NCBI RefSeq assembly: GCF_026967925.1
Contig: NZ_JAPVBI010000002.1
Span: forward strand, 496,001-560,000
Direction: 5' to 3'
Source: Modestobacter sp. VKM Ac-2985
GTDB lineage: Bacteria > Actinomycetota > Actinomycetes > Mycobacteriales > Geodermatophilaceae
Length of the DNA stretch: 64,000 bases
Shown here: positions 52,663-60,385 of the stretch, in pieces
How the letters are laid out: each line of letters begins with the position of its first letter
Numbering within the stretch: the stretch's first letter is position 1
Made by a program: the position numbers and the translations under genes
The notes under the pieces: model-generated
Databases searched by the model: none
The model's input: only the letters and a program-made list of their open reading frames with translations
Told to the model about the DNA's origin: nothing

Positions 52663-53485
52663 GCGGGGTCCCGCGGGTCAGTCGCTCGTCCAGGGCCTGG
52701 GTGAACAGCCAGCCGCCGATCAGCACGAACTGCAGCAGGAACAGCCAGAACCCGATGGCGATCACCCCGCCGACCACGGTGAGGCCGCCGAACGGGGCGC
52801 CCAGGTCCAGCGGCAGGGCCAGGAACAGCACGAACCCCTGGAGGAACCCGGACAGGCAGGCGGCGGTGAACAGCGCCCCGGCGACCACGGCCCGCCAGCC
52901 CAGCCGGCTCACCGCGACCACCCGGAAGATCCAGGCCAGCGGCAGGGTGAGGGCGAACAGCACGGAGTAGTAGCCGGCGGCCAACCCGCCGACTGCCGCG
53001 GCGAACCCTGGGGTCTCGGCCAGGTGCGCCAGCACCCCCGCGACCAGCAGCAGCGGGTACAGCAGCAGCGGCGCCACCACCAGCAGCGGCAGCGCCAGCG
53101 CCCGGCCCCGCCAGGCGGTGAACCGGTCGTGCGCCGGGCTGAACCGCAGCAGCGACCGGCGCAGCCCCTCGCCGTAGAGGGAGATGGGCAGCAGGGTCAG
53201 CAGGGCGCCGACGGCGCTCAGGCCGGTGCCCGCCTCGGCCAGTCGCTCCACCGCGCGCGGGGCTCCCAGCGCGTCGGGCAGCACCTGGGTCAGCCGGCCG
53301 GTGAGCTCACGCACCGTGTCGGCACCGGCCAGCCAGCTGGTCAGCCCGAGGGAGAGCACCAGCGCCGGGACGACGGCGACCCCGGCGTAGAAGGTGAGCC
53401 CGGCGGCGATGAGCGCGGTGTCCCGCTGGCGCATCCGCTCCCGGATCGCCCGGAGCAGGCCGCGCGCCTCCGTTGCCACCTGCAT
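52652..53485 (-). CDS. YihY/virulence factor BrkB family membrane protein
   Basis: 277-residue integral membrane protein with about six helices. ALIAAGLTFYAGVAVVPALVL is the family N-terminal signature, then GLRRSLLRFSPAHDRFTAWRGRALALPLL (core SPAHDRFTAWRGR) and a C-terminal GGVIAIGFWLFLLQFVLIGGWLF stretch. Despite the old ribonuclease BN label, the family is a probable transporter or envelope protein. No clear ribosome site before ATG 53485. Overlaps the PPK2 gene tail to tail by 11 nt. Confidence 0.9.
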   Translation of the reverse strand: MQVATEARGLLRAIRERMRQRDTALIAAGLTFYAGVAVVPALVLSLGLTSWLAGADTVRELTGRLTQVLPDALGAPRAVERLAEAGTGLSAVGALLTLLPISLYGEGLRRSLLRFSPAHDRFTAWRGRALALPLLVVAPLLLYPLLLVAGVLAHLAETPGFAAAVGGLAAGYYSVLFALTLPLAWIFRVVAVSRLGWRAVVAGALFTAACLSGFLQGFVLFLALPLDLGAPFGGLTVVGGVIAIGFWLFLLQFVLIGGWLFTQALDERLTRGTPLTS

Positions 53486-53510
53486 CAGGTCATGTGATCA
53501 GGTCCGGGCC

Positions 53511-53532
53511 GGGCGCGCTCGGTGGCGCGCCC
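53511..53532 (-). terminator. Small terminator hairpin
   Basis: GGGCGCGC (53511..53518) and GCGCGCCC (53525..53532) with a 6-nt loop, just past the stop of the 48-aa membrane gene. Confidence 0.65.
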
Positions 53533-53549
53533 AGCGCTGGAGGAGCCCG

Positions 53550-53696
53550 TCAGGCGGTGTTGGCCACCAGCAGCATGTAGGAGAACGCCACCACCAGGAT
53601 CAGCACGAAGGTGCCGACGATCAGCAGGCGTGCCCGGTTCTTCGGCAGCTTGCCCTGCCCGGTCCGGTCGTGGCTGTCGTCGGGTCGCTCGCTCAT
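53550..53696 (-). CDS. 48-aa single-pass membrane protein
   Basis: MSERPDDSHDRTGQGKLP, a basic patch (KNRAR), then one hydrophobic helix LLIVGTFVLILVVAFSYML and a three- or four-residue tail. GGGAGG sits 4-5 nt before ATG 53696, good support for a real gene. No family recognised. The topology (charged cytoplasmic N-terminus, single helix) resembles small regulatory or scaffold membrane peptides. It lies between a flavoprotein gene upstream and YihY downstream on the same strand. Confidence 0.7.
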   Translation of the reverse strand: MSERPDDSHDRTGQGKLPKNRARLLIVGTFVLILVVAFSYMLLVANTA

Positions 53697-53846
53697 CGGT
53701 CCTCCCGGACGTCGTCTCGGGCCCGCGGGACGCGGTGGCCGGCTCCGCCGGCCCCGGGGCATCGCCTGCTCGGACGAGCAGGCGGCGGTGCCCGGTGCCT
53801 GCCCACTTCCGTCGACGCTCACGCCTGCCGGGGCGGCCCACTCCGG

Positions 53847-55415
53847 TCAGCGACCGCCGAGCAGGTGCTGCGCCGCGGCGAAGCCGCCCAGGCCGCTGAC
53901 CGCGCCGCCGCGCACCGTGCCGCCCGAGGAGGCGGCGACCACCCGCGGGTGCGCCGTCGCCACGCCCCAGGTGCCGACGGCGGCCGGGTCGGGGGCGACC
54001 GGCCACGACAGGTCGCCGTGGAAGATGTGCCCGCCCGGCATCGCCAGCGACGCCTCGACGTCCAGCGGCGAGGACGCCTGCAGGCACGGTCGCCCCTCGC
54101 CGTCGGTGGCCAGGCAGTCGGCCAGCGGCTCGGTCAGGTGCGCGTCCAGCTGGGCGACCACCCGGCGCACCGCCTCGGCCCGGGTGCCCGCCGGGTCGGC
54201 CGCGTAGAGCTCGGCCGGCGTGTGCAGCCCGAACAGCGTGAGGGTGTGCAGCCCGGTGCTGCCGACGATCGAGGGGTCGGTGAGGGAGTGGCAGTACACC
54301 TCGAACGGGATCACCTCCGGCAGTCGCCCGGCCGCGGCCTGCGCGTACGCGGCGTCGATCTGACCGGCGGCCTCGTCGACGTGCACGGTCCCGCTGAAGA
54401 CGCGGCGGGGGTCGGCGCCCGACCGCAGCCCGGGCAGCCGGCCCAGCACCATGTTCACCTTCAGCTGCGACCCCGACGGCCGCGGTGCCGGGGCGGTGCC
54501 CAGCAGCTCGTCGAGCACGGCGGGGGCCGCGCCGCCGACCAGGTGCCCGGCGTCGGCCGCGTGCGCCGTCCCGTCGGCGTCGGTCCAGTGCACGGTGACC
54601 CCGTCGCCCCGGGTCTCGACCGCGGTGACCTCGGTGCGGGTGTGCAGTGCGGCGCCCCCGGCCCGCGCCGCGTCGGCGAGCGCACCGCTGACCGCGCCCA
54701 TGCCACCGACCGGCACCCGCCAGCGACCCGTGCCGTTGCCGATCAGGTGGTAGAGGAAGCACCGGCCGGCCAAGCCGTCCGCGGCGTGCACGTCGGCGAA
54801 GGTGCCGATCAGCCCGTCGGTGAGCGCGATGCCCCGGACGTCGTCGTCGGTGAGGTGGTCGGCGACCACGTCGGCCAGCGGCCGCTCCCGCAGGTCGTGC
54901 CACATGCCCGGGTCGCGCAGCCGCGCGGTGAGCTCGGCCTCGCTGGGCAGCGGCCCGGTCAGGGTGGGGGCCAGGTCCTCGGCGAGGGTGGTCAGCCGGC
55001 CGTAGAACCGCTGCCAGCCGGCGAACTCGGCGTCCGAGCCGGTGAGGTCCCGGAAGGAGGCCGCCGTCTCCGGCCCCTCGTCCCGCTCGACCAGCAGCCC
55101 GGTCGCTGCCCCCCCGCGGCGCACGGGGGTGTACGAGGCGACGGCGCGGTCGACCAGGGTGATCGGCAGCGCCAGGTCGGCGACGATCCGGTCGGGCAGC
55201 AGGCTGACCAGGTAGGAGTACGCCGAGAGCCGGACGTCGACGCCCGGGAAGACCTGCTCGCTGACCGCGGCGCCGCCGAGCACGGACCGCCGCTCCAGCA
55301 CCAGCACCGACCAGCCCGCGCGGGCCAGGTAGGCGGCGGCGACCAGCCCGTTGTGGCCGCCGCCCACCACGATCGCGTCGTACCGGGCGGCGGTGCTCGT
55401 GTCAGCGGTGCTCAT
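53847..55415 (-). CDS. Phytoene dehydrogenase-like (PYROXD2-like) FAD oxidoreductase
   Basis: 522-residue flavoprotein: DAIVVGGGHNGLVAAAYLARAGW is the dinucleotide motif (residues about 13-35), LVLERRSVLGGAAVSEQVFPG follows (core LERRSVLGG), and the C-terminus has ASSGGTVRGGAVSGLGGFAAA. It belongs to the CrtI/amine-oxidase superfamily, in the branch related to human PYROXD2; no other carotenoid gene is nearby, so true carotenoid desaturation is unlikely. Its ATG overlaps the stop of the upstream GNAT gene, so the two are coupled. Confidence 0.87.
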   Translation of the reverse strand: MSTADTSTAARYDAIVVGGGHNGLVAAAYLARAGWSVLVLERRSVLGGAAVSEQVFPGVDVRLSAYSYLVSLLPDRIVADLALPITLVDRAVASYTPVRRGGAATGLLVERDEGPETAASFRDLTGSDAEFAGWQRFYGRLTTLAEDLAPTLTGPLPSEAELTARLRDPGMWHDLRERPLADVVADHLTDDDVRGIALTDGLIGTFADVHAADGLAGRCFLYHLIGNGTGRWRVPVGGMGAVSGALADAARAGGAALHTRTEVTAVETRGDGVTVHWTDADGTAHAADAGHLVGGAAPAVLDELLGTAPAPRPSGSQLKVNMVLGRLPGLRSGADPRRVFSGTVHVDEAAGQIDAAYAQAAAGRLPEVIPFEVYCHSLTDPSIVGSTGLHTLTLFGLHTPAELYAADPAGTRAEAVRRVVAQLDAHLTEPLADCLATDGEGRPCLQASSPLDVEASLAMPGGHIFHGDLSWPVAPDPAAVGTWGVATAHPRVVAASSGGTVRGGAVSGLGGFAAAQHLLGGR

Positions 55416-55870
55416 GCCAGCTCCCGGGCGAAGAAGACGGCGTACGGGTCGTCGGCGCCGATGTAGTGCCCGAACGCCTCGATCGGCCGGTAGCCCGCCG
55501 ACGTGTACAGCGCGACCGCCTCCGGCTGCCGGACCCCGGTCTCCAGGCGCACCGTCGTCCACCCGCGGCGCAGCGCCTCGGCCTCCAGGCCGGCGAGCAG
55601 CAGCCGGGAGATGCCGCGACCGCGTGCCGGCGGGGCGACGTACATGCGCTTGACCTCGGCCTCGGTGTCCCCGAGCGGCCGCAGCGCGCCGCAGCCGACC
55701 GGCGTGCCGTCGTCGTCCCGGGCGAGCAGCACGACGGCCACGTCGGCGGCGGACGGTGGCACCCCCGGCTCGCCCGCGCCGTCGTAGCGGGCCCGCAGCT
55801 CGAGCTGCTGGGCGGCGGTCAGCGCGGCGACGTCCGGGTCGTCCCAGGAGGCGGTGGAGAGGGTCGGCAC
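55412..55870 (-). CDS. GNAT family N-acetyltransferase
   Basis: 152-residue acetyltransferase: VLLARDDDGTPVGCGALRPL, EAEVKRMYVAPPARGRGISRLLLAGLE (acetyl-CoA motif A with RGRGISR, about residues 80-95) and VALYTSAGYRPIEAFGHY (motif B). Single domain, cytoplasmic, acceptor unknown. GTG 55870 has AGGA 7-8 nt upstream. Four nt after the upstream hypothetical gene, and coupled to the flavoprotein gene downstream (ATGA overlap): a three-gene unit. Confidence 0.9.
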   Translation of the reverse strand: MPTLSTASWDDPDVAALTAAQQLELRARYDGAGEPGVPPSAADVAVVLLARDDDGTPVGCGALRPLGDTEAEVKRMYVAPPARGRGISRLLLAGLEAEALRRGWTTVRLETGVRQPEAVALYTSAGYRPIEAFGHYIGADDPYAVFFARELA

Positions 55871-55874
55871 CGGG

Positions 55875-56420
55875 TCATCCTGGCGCGCCGTCGTCCACCC
55901 GCTGCAGCAGCCCCCGGACGAACTGGGCCCGCACCGCACCGGGGAGGTGCACCTCGAAGCGGCTCGGGACGCCCGGATCGACAGCGGCCGCACCGGGCAG
56001 GCCGACGACGTCGTCCACCACGTGCTCCCAGACGCGCAGCGTGTCCGGTGCGGCGGCCGGGACCGGTGAGTCGGGGGCGCGCACGAGTTGCTCGTGCAGC
56101 ACCGAGCCGTCGGGGCCGGACAGCACCTCCCACCGCAGGAACGGCCACAGCGGGAGCGGCCAGCGCCGGACGACGAGGTCCACGTCACCGAACCGGCGGC
56201 CCTCCACCTGGTCGGCGGGGCCCAACACGGCCGCCCGCAGTGCGACCCCGCGCGGCGCTCGCTCTGCGTGATGAAGAGCTCGCCACCGACGGTGCGCGAG
56301 ACGGGCCTCGGCCCGGTCGGCACCCAGTCGGGGCAACGCCTCGGCGACCAGGTCGGGTCGCGTGTCGGCCATCCGACGGAGCAGCACGAGACAGAACTCG
56401 CGGCGGCTCAACCCCTGCAC
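55875..56420 (-). CDS. Hypothetical protein heading the GNAT operon
   Basis: Up to 181 residues: an Arg-rich helical N-terminus (LSRREFCLVLLRRMADTRP, ADRAEARLAHRRWRALHHAE) followed by a beta-rich part RFGDVDLVVRRWPLPLWPFLRWEVL and a C-terminal RFEVHLPGAVRAQFVRGLLQR. I do not recognise the family; the second half could be a START-like or lipocalin-like barrel, which is a guess. The start is uncertain: GTG 56420 or ATG 56372, neither with a strong ribosome site. It ends 4 nt before the GNAT start, supporting coding and co-transcription. Confidence 0.6.
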   Translation of the reverse strand: MQGLSRREFCLVLLRRMADTRPDLVAEALPRLGADRAEARLAHRRWRALHHAERAPRGVALRAAVLGPADQVEGRRFGDVDLVVRRWPLPLWPFLRWEVLSGPDGSVLHEQLVRAPDSPVPAAAPDTLRVWEHVVDDVVGLPGAAAVDPGVPSRFEVHLPGAVRAQFVRGLLQRVDDGAPG

Positions 56421-56495
56421 CCGGCGAGCCTGTCACCCTCGGTGAGCGTGTTGAACCACCCGGCCGGAGTTTCTGCACAAATGTGCCCCGGCCGT

Positions 56496-56524
56496 TTGTC
56501 ACGAGCTCATAACGCACGTACGGT
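56496..56524 (+). promoter_or_regulatory. Promoter of the riboswitch-NlpC/P60 transcript
   Basis: TTGTCA (56496..56501) and TACGGT (56519..56524) with a 17-nt spacer. It predicts a start near 56531 and a 5' leader of about 230 nt that contains the riboswitch. Confidence 0.65.
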
Positions 56525-56579
56525 CACCAGCGGTCCTGACGGGCAGCGCAGTCGCCCACCCGGGTGACGACCGACAGGG

Positions 56580-56734
56580 CCGCCGCCGAACCACACGGCT
56601 CGCCGCAACACTCGCGGGCTCGTGGACCGGGGACCCACCGCAGCACTGGGGTGAAGCTCCGCACGGCCCGTTCGCGGGCCCGAGGAGCCGGGCGACTTCC
56701 CGCCCGAACCCGTCAGCTAACTCGGTAGGCGGCA
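56580..56734 (+). promoter_or_regulatory. ydaO/yuaA-type cyclic di-AMP riboswitch
   Basis: The leader carries the conserved ydaO blocks in order: GGGGTGAAGCTCC (56649..), a closed GGCCC..GGGCC stem, the GCCGGGCGAC turn, CGCCCGAACCCG (56701..) and CAGCTAACTCGGTAGGCGGC (56714..56733), which closes the outer stem with GCCGCC near 56580. This class binds cyclic di-AMP and turns off downstream expression; in actinobacteria it commonly precedes cell-wall hydrolase genes, exactly as here. The structure is read by eye; boundaries are approximate within about 10 nt. Confidence 0.9.
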
Positions 56735-56762
56735 GGTGGAAGAAAGGACACACCCGCCGAAC

Positions 56763-57944
56763 ATGGCGAGTTCGCACACCTCCGTCCGTCATGGCCGCAA
56801 CGGCCGACGGGCCCTGCTCACCCTGTTCATCGCGGGTGGCGTAGCCCTTGCCCCAGTGCCCGCCCTGGCGGCTCCTGAAACCCCCACCACCTCGCAGGAG
56901 GCGGCCGAGCTCATCGCCGCCCGCGGTCACGACCTCGAGGTCGTCACCGAGAAGATGCACGAGGCGACCGACGTGCTGACCAGCATGAAGGCCGAGTCGG
57001 ACGCCGCGGCTGCCCAGCTCGTCGCCGCTGAGGCATCCGTCGTCGAGGCTCGCGACCACGTGCGTCAGGTCGCCCGCAGCGCCTTCACCGGTGAGCAGCT
57101 CTCCTCGCTGCAGGCCATGCTCACCAGCTCCTCCGCCGACGAGATGCTCGACCGGATGGGCACGCTGGACAGCATCGCCGGGCACAACAACGAGGTCCTC
57201 GGTGCCGCCCAGCAGGCGAGCGTCGCTGCCGACGAGGCGAAGGCCGTGGCCGCGAAGGCCGCCGCCGACGCGGAGGCCCAGGTCGCCGAGGTCGCCGCCC
57301 AGCAGGCCGACCTGAACGAGCAGATCGCCGAGTACCAGGCCGAGTACGACCGGCTCTCTGCCGAGGAGCGCGAGCGCGCCCGCATCCTGGCCGAGCAGCA
57401 CGCGGCCGCAGAAGCGGCTGCGGCCGCAGCCGAGCGGGAGGCCCAGGCGGCCGCCGCAGCCGAGCGCAGCAGTCAGGCCGCCTCGCGCGACGAGCGGACC
57501 GCTGCCCCCGCTCCTGCCCCCGCCCGCTCGTCCGCGCCCAGCGCGGTGGCTGCTGCCCCGGCGCCCTCCGCGCCGGTCGTGGCCAGCAGCGGCGCTGCTG
57601 CCACCGCGGTGAACACCGCCATGGCCCAGCGTGGCAAGCCCTACGTGTGGGCCGCGACCGGTCCGAATGCCTACGACTGCTCGGGTCTGGTGAAGTACTC
57701 CTACGCCTCGGCCGGGGTCGACCTGCCCCGCAGCAGCCGGGCGCAGGCGGCGTCGGGCCGGGCGGTCTCCCGCGGCGAGCTGCAGCCGGGCGACCTGATC
57801 GCCTTCTACTCGCCCGTCAGCCACATCGGCATCTACATCGGCGGCGGCCAGATGGTCCACGCGCCGACGTCCGGCGACGTGGTCAAGGTCGCCAGCATCG
57901 ACGCCATGGGGCCCATCACCGCCATGCGCCGGGTCGCCGGCTGA
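56763..57944 (+). CDS. Secreted NlpC/P60 cell-wall endopeptidase with coiled coil
   Basis: About 393-residue exported peptidoglycan hydrolase (RipA-like). A signal peptide (basic RHGRNGRR, hydrophobic LLTLFIAGGVALAPVPALA, cleavage near ALA-AP at about 37) is followed by a long coiled coil (about 45-235, RERARILAEQ and Ala/Glu-rich) and a Pro/Ala/Ser linker, then the NlpC/P60 domain (about 280-393) with C306 in YDCSGLVKYSYASAG, H354 in SHIGIYIGG and H366 in MVHAP as the triad. The coiled coil of RipA-type enzymes is a regulatory region. ATG 56763 is chosen because it precedes the signal peptide; the ribosome site (AAAGGA) is 14 nt away. Expression is probably off at high c-di-AMP. Confidence 0.92.
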   Translation: MASSHTSVRHGRNGRRALLTLFIAGGVALAPVPALAAPETPTTSQEAAELIAARGHDLEVVTEKMHEATDVLTSMKAESDAAAAQLVAAEASVVEARDHVRQVARSAFTGEQLSSLQAMLTSSSADEMLDRMGTLDSIAGHNNEVLGAAQQASVAADEAKAVAAKAAADAEAQVAEVAAQQADLNEQIAEYQAEYDRLSAEERERARILAEQHAAAEAAAAAAEREAQAAAAAERSSQAASRDERTAAPAPAPARSSAPSAVAAAPAPSAPVVASSGAAATAVNTAMAQRGKPYVWAATGPNAYDCSGLVKYSYASAGVDLPRSSRAQAASGRAVSRGELQPGDLIAFYSPVSHIGIYIGGGQMVHAPTSGDVVKVASIDAMGPITAMRRVAG

Positions 57945-57967
57945 CACCTGCACCACCCCGTGACACC

Positions 57968-58009
57968 CACCGGTGCCCCGGTCGCCTGACGGCGGCCGGG
58001 GCACCGGTG
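57968..58009 (+). terminator. Strong terminator hairpin after the NlpC/P60 gene
   Basis: 19-nt arms 57968..57986 and 57991..58009 with a TGAC loop and a single G-T type mismatch. Begins 23 nt past the stop. Confidence 0.85.
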
Positions 58010-58113
58010 CGTCGGGGCCCGGTGGCGACGATCACGCGGACACGCCCACCGGCGCCCCGTCCCGCCGGGCACGATGGGGCGCAGCCCACCCGCGTCCCAC
58101 CCCGAGGAGCGCC

Positions 58114-58461
58114 GTGCCCGCCGCACTGACCGACCCGCAGAGGGTCGCCCGCGTCTTCCGCGCCGTCGCCATCGCCGAGGCCGTCTCCTGGGTGCTGTTG
58201 CTGGCCGGCATGTTCGTCAAGCGGGTGCTGGACGCCTCCGAGCTGGGCGTGCAGGTCTTCGGCCCGGTCCACGGTGCGGTGTTCGTGCTCTACGTCGTCG
58301 TGACCCTCGTGGCCTGGCGGGTGCTCCGCTGGACCCCCGTCACCGGGCTGCTGGCGTTGGCCGCCTCGGTGCCGCCGCTGGTGACGATCTGGTTCGAGCG
58401 CTGGGCCCGGCGCACCGGCCGGCTGCCGGTCGACGCCGCCACGTCCGTCCCGGCCGGCTGA
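58114..58461 (+). CDS. DUF3817 membrane protein
   Basis: 115-residue protein with three predicted membrane helices: VFRAVAIAEAVSWVLLLAGMFVK, then GPVHGAVFVLYVVVTLVAW and TGLLALAASVPPLVTIWFERW. The motif FRxVAxxEAVSWxLLLxGM and the conserved GPxHG pattern are DUF3817, a family related to the YdzA-like integral membrane proteins, function unknown. GTG 58114 is preceded by GAGGAG. Ends 27 nt before the serine hydrolase gene on the same strand. Confidence 0.9.
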   Translation: MPAALTDPQRVARVFRAVAIAEAVSWVLLLAGMFVKRVLDASELGVQVFGPVHGAVFVLYVVVTLVAWRVLRWTPVTGLLALAASVPPLVTIWFERWARRTGRLPVDAATSVPAG

Positions 58462-58488
58462 CCGCCCGATGACCCGGCGGAGCGCGCG

Positions 58489-59817
58489 ATGACCCTGCCC
58501 GTCCTGCCCGCCACCGCTCGCACGCTGCTGGCCCGCACCGCTCGGGTCCAGCGCGACGGCCGGGCCCCCAGCCTGGTCGCGGGCGTCGTCCGGGACGGCG
58601 GGCTGGCCTGGTCGGCCGGTCGCGGCGACGTCGCCGAGCCACACGCCGACGTGCAGTACCGGCTCGGCTCGATCAGCAAGACGGTGACGGCCCTGGTCGT
58701 GCTGCGGCTGCGGGACGAGGGCCGGCTGGGGCTGGACGACCCGCTCGAGGAGCACGTCCCCGGCACGCCGTTCGGGGAGCGCACCGTCGGTCAGCTGCTC
58801 TCCCACCTCGCCGGCGCCAGCTCGGAGAGCCCCGGCGGCTGGTGGGAGCGCGTCCCCGGCGGGTCGCTGGCCGAGCTCCGGCTCACCGAGGACGACGTCG
58901 TCCTGGGCACCGCACGGCGCTTCCACTACTCGAACCTGGGTTTCGGGCTGCTCGGCGAGCTGGTCGCCCGGCACCGCGAGCGGCCCTGGGCCGAGGTGGT
59001 GCGGGACGAGGTGCTGCTGCCCCTGGGCATGGACCGCACCACCCCGCGGCCCACCGGCCGGGCGGCGCGCGGCTCGGCGGTGCACCCCTGGGCCGACGTC
59101 GTCCTTCCCGAGCCCGAGCACGACGCCGGGGTCATGGCTGCGGCCGGGCAGCTGTGGGCGACGCTGGCCGACCTCGGGAGCTTCGCCGCGTTCCTGCTCG
59201 GTGACACCGGCGAGGTGCTGTCCCCGGCGACGCTGGAGGAGATGACCGTGCCGGCCGGGGTCGACCCGTCGGCGTCCGGGTGGTCGGCCTACGGGCTGGG
59301 GGTGCAGGTGCTGCGGGTCGACGGGCACACCCTGGTCGGTCACGGCGGCTCGATGCCCGGCTTCCTGGCCGGGGCCTTCGTCGACCGGACGGAGCAGGCC
59401 GGTGCGGTGATGCTGGCCAACACGACCAGCGGGCTGGACCCGCTGCTGCCCGGGCTGCTGGCCGACCTGCGGGCCGCCGAGCCCCGGGTCGTCGACGCCT
59501 GGGCGCCGTCCCCGCCACCGCTGCCGCTGGACCAGCTCGGCGTCTGGTTCTGGGGCCCGGCCCCGCTGGTGCTGCGCGCGCAGGCTGGTGGCCTGCTGCA
59601 CCTGGGACCGCTGCCCGGCCGGCCCGGCCGGGCGAGCCGGTTCGCCGCGCGCGAGGACGGCACCTGGGTGGGGCTGGACGGCTACTACGCCGGCGAGACG
59701 CTGCGGATCGCCCCCGACCACCTGGACGTGGCGACGTTCGTGCTCACCCGGACGCCCTACGACCCCGAGGCCCCGGTGCCCGGTGGGGTCGACGAGCGCG
59801 GCTGGACGGTGCCGTAG
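58489..59817 (+). CDS. Serine hydrolase, class C beta-lactamase-like fold
   Basis: 442-residue penicillin-binding-protein-like esterase. The catalytic SxxK is S-I-S-K in RLGSISKTVTAL (near residue 62), YSN is the YxN motif in HYSNLGFG (near 146), and HGGSMPG the KTG-equivalent (near 285). No signal peptide, so it is probably a cytoplasmic esterase or D-aminopeptidase-like enzyme rather than a secreted beta-lactamase. A C-terminal lipocalin-like extension begins near residue 330 (LDQLGVWFWGP). Resistance is not implied. Confidence 0.9.
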   Translation: MTLPVLPATARTLLARTARVQRDGRAPSLVAGVVRDGGLAWSAGRGDVAEPHADVQYRLGSISKTVTALVVLRLRDEGRLGLDDPLEEHVPGTPFGERTVGQLLSHLAGASSESPGGWWERVPGGSLAELRLTEDDVVLGTARRFHYSNLGFGLLGELVARHRERPWAEVVRDEVLLPLGMDRTTPRPTGRAARGSAVHPWADVVLPEPEHDAGVMAAAGQLWATLADLGSFAAFLLGDTGEVLSPATLEEMTVPAGVDPSASGWSAYGLGVQVLRVDGHTLVGHGGSMPGFLAGAFVDRTEQAGAVMLANTTSGLDPLLPGLLADLRAAEPRVVDAWAPSPPPLPLDQLGVWFWGPAPLVLRAQAGGLLHLGPLPGRPGRASRFAAREDGTWVGLDGYYAGETLRIAPDHLDVATFVLTRTPYDPEAPVPGGVDERGWTVP

Positions 59818-59824
59818 CGCGCGC

Positions 59825-60343
59825 TCAGGGACGGTCGAAGGCGTCCATCGTCGTCTTCACGACCACGGCGTAGGCGACGTGCGGCACGAGGTCGCTGAGC
59901 CAGGAGCTCGCCGACCACGTGCGCGGATCGGTGATGCCGAGGACGGTCATCGGCCCGTTGGCGGCCACCAGCACCCCGGCGCTGATCAGCGCGGTGCCGA
60001 CGGCCGGCTGGGACCGGAAGCCCGCCGCACGGGCCAGGCCGACCACGATGCCGGTCCCCACACCGGCGGCGAGCCCGGTCAGGGGGCCGAGCCCGGAGAC
60101 CCGGTTCTGCCGGGTCTCCTCGTCGCCCGGGATCTGCACGTGCGCCTTGTCGGCCAGCTTCTCCACGGTCTGCTCCGGCGTCGAGCTGCTGCCCCGCCCG
60201 CGCGCCACCATGTCGAGGTAGGTGACGGCGTTGAGCGCGGTCGTCCCCGCCGCGCCGGCGGCCGCCCCGCGCAGCACCCAGCCCAGCGTGCTGATCCCGC
60301 GCCTGCCCTTGCCGATCGTCCCGAACGGGGTCTGCTTCGCCAT
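59825..60343 (-). CDS. Actinobacterial membrane-associated hypothetical protein
   Basis: 172-residue protein with a basic N-terminus (KQTPFGTIGKGRRG), a Gly/Ala helix (VLRGAAAGAAGTTALNAVTYL), a polar segment with VEKLADKAHVQIPGDEETRQNR, and two further hydrophobic, glycine-rich stretches (LTGLAAGVGTGIVVGLARAAGF; PAVGTALISAGVLVAANGPM). The layout is seen in a widespread unnamed actinobacterial family. Role unknown. Convergent with the serine hydrolase gene 7 nt away. Confidence 0.75.
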   Translation of the reverse strand: MAKQTPFGTIGKGRRGISTLGWVLRGAAAGAAGTTALNAVTYLDMVARGRGSSSTPEQTVEKLADKAHVQIPGDEETRQNRVSGLGPLTGLAAGVGTGIVVGLARAAGFRSQPAVGTALISAGVLVAANGPMTVLGITDPRTWSASSWLSDLVPHVAYAVVVKTTMDAFDRP

Positions 60344-60385
60344 GCCGACCGCCGTACCCGGGTCGCCTGGCGGGCGAAACGACCG

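Noticed and set aside
53847-55415. Carotenoid phytoene desaturase crtI
   Set aside because: The fold matches, but no crtB, crtE or other carotenoid gene is near and the motifs fit the PYROXD2-like branch, so no crt symbol was assigned.
58489-59817. Beta-lactamase resistance gene
   Set aside because: SxxK/YxN/HGG are present, but there is no export signal and there is a C-terminal lipocalin-like extension; a generic serine esterase/peptidase is more likely.
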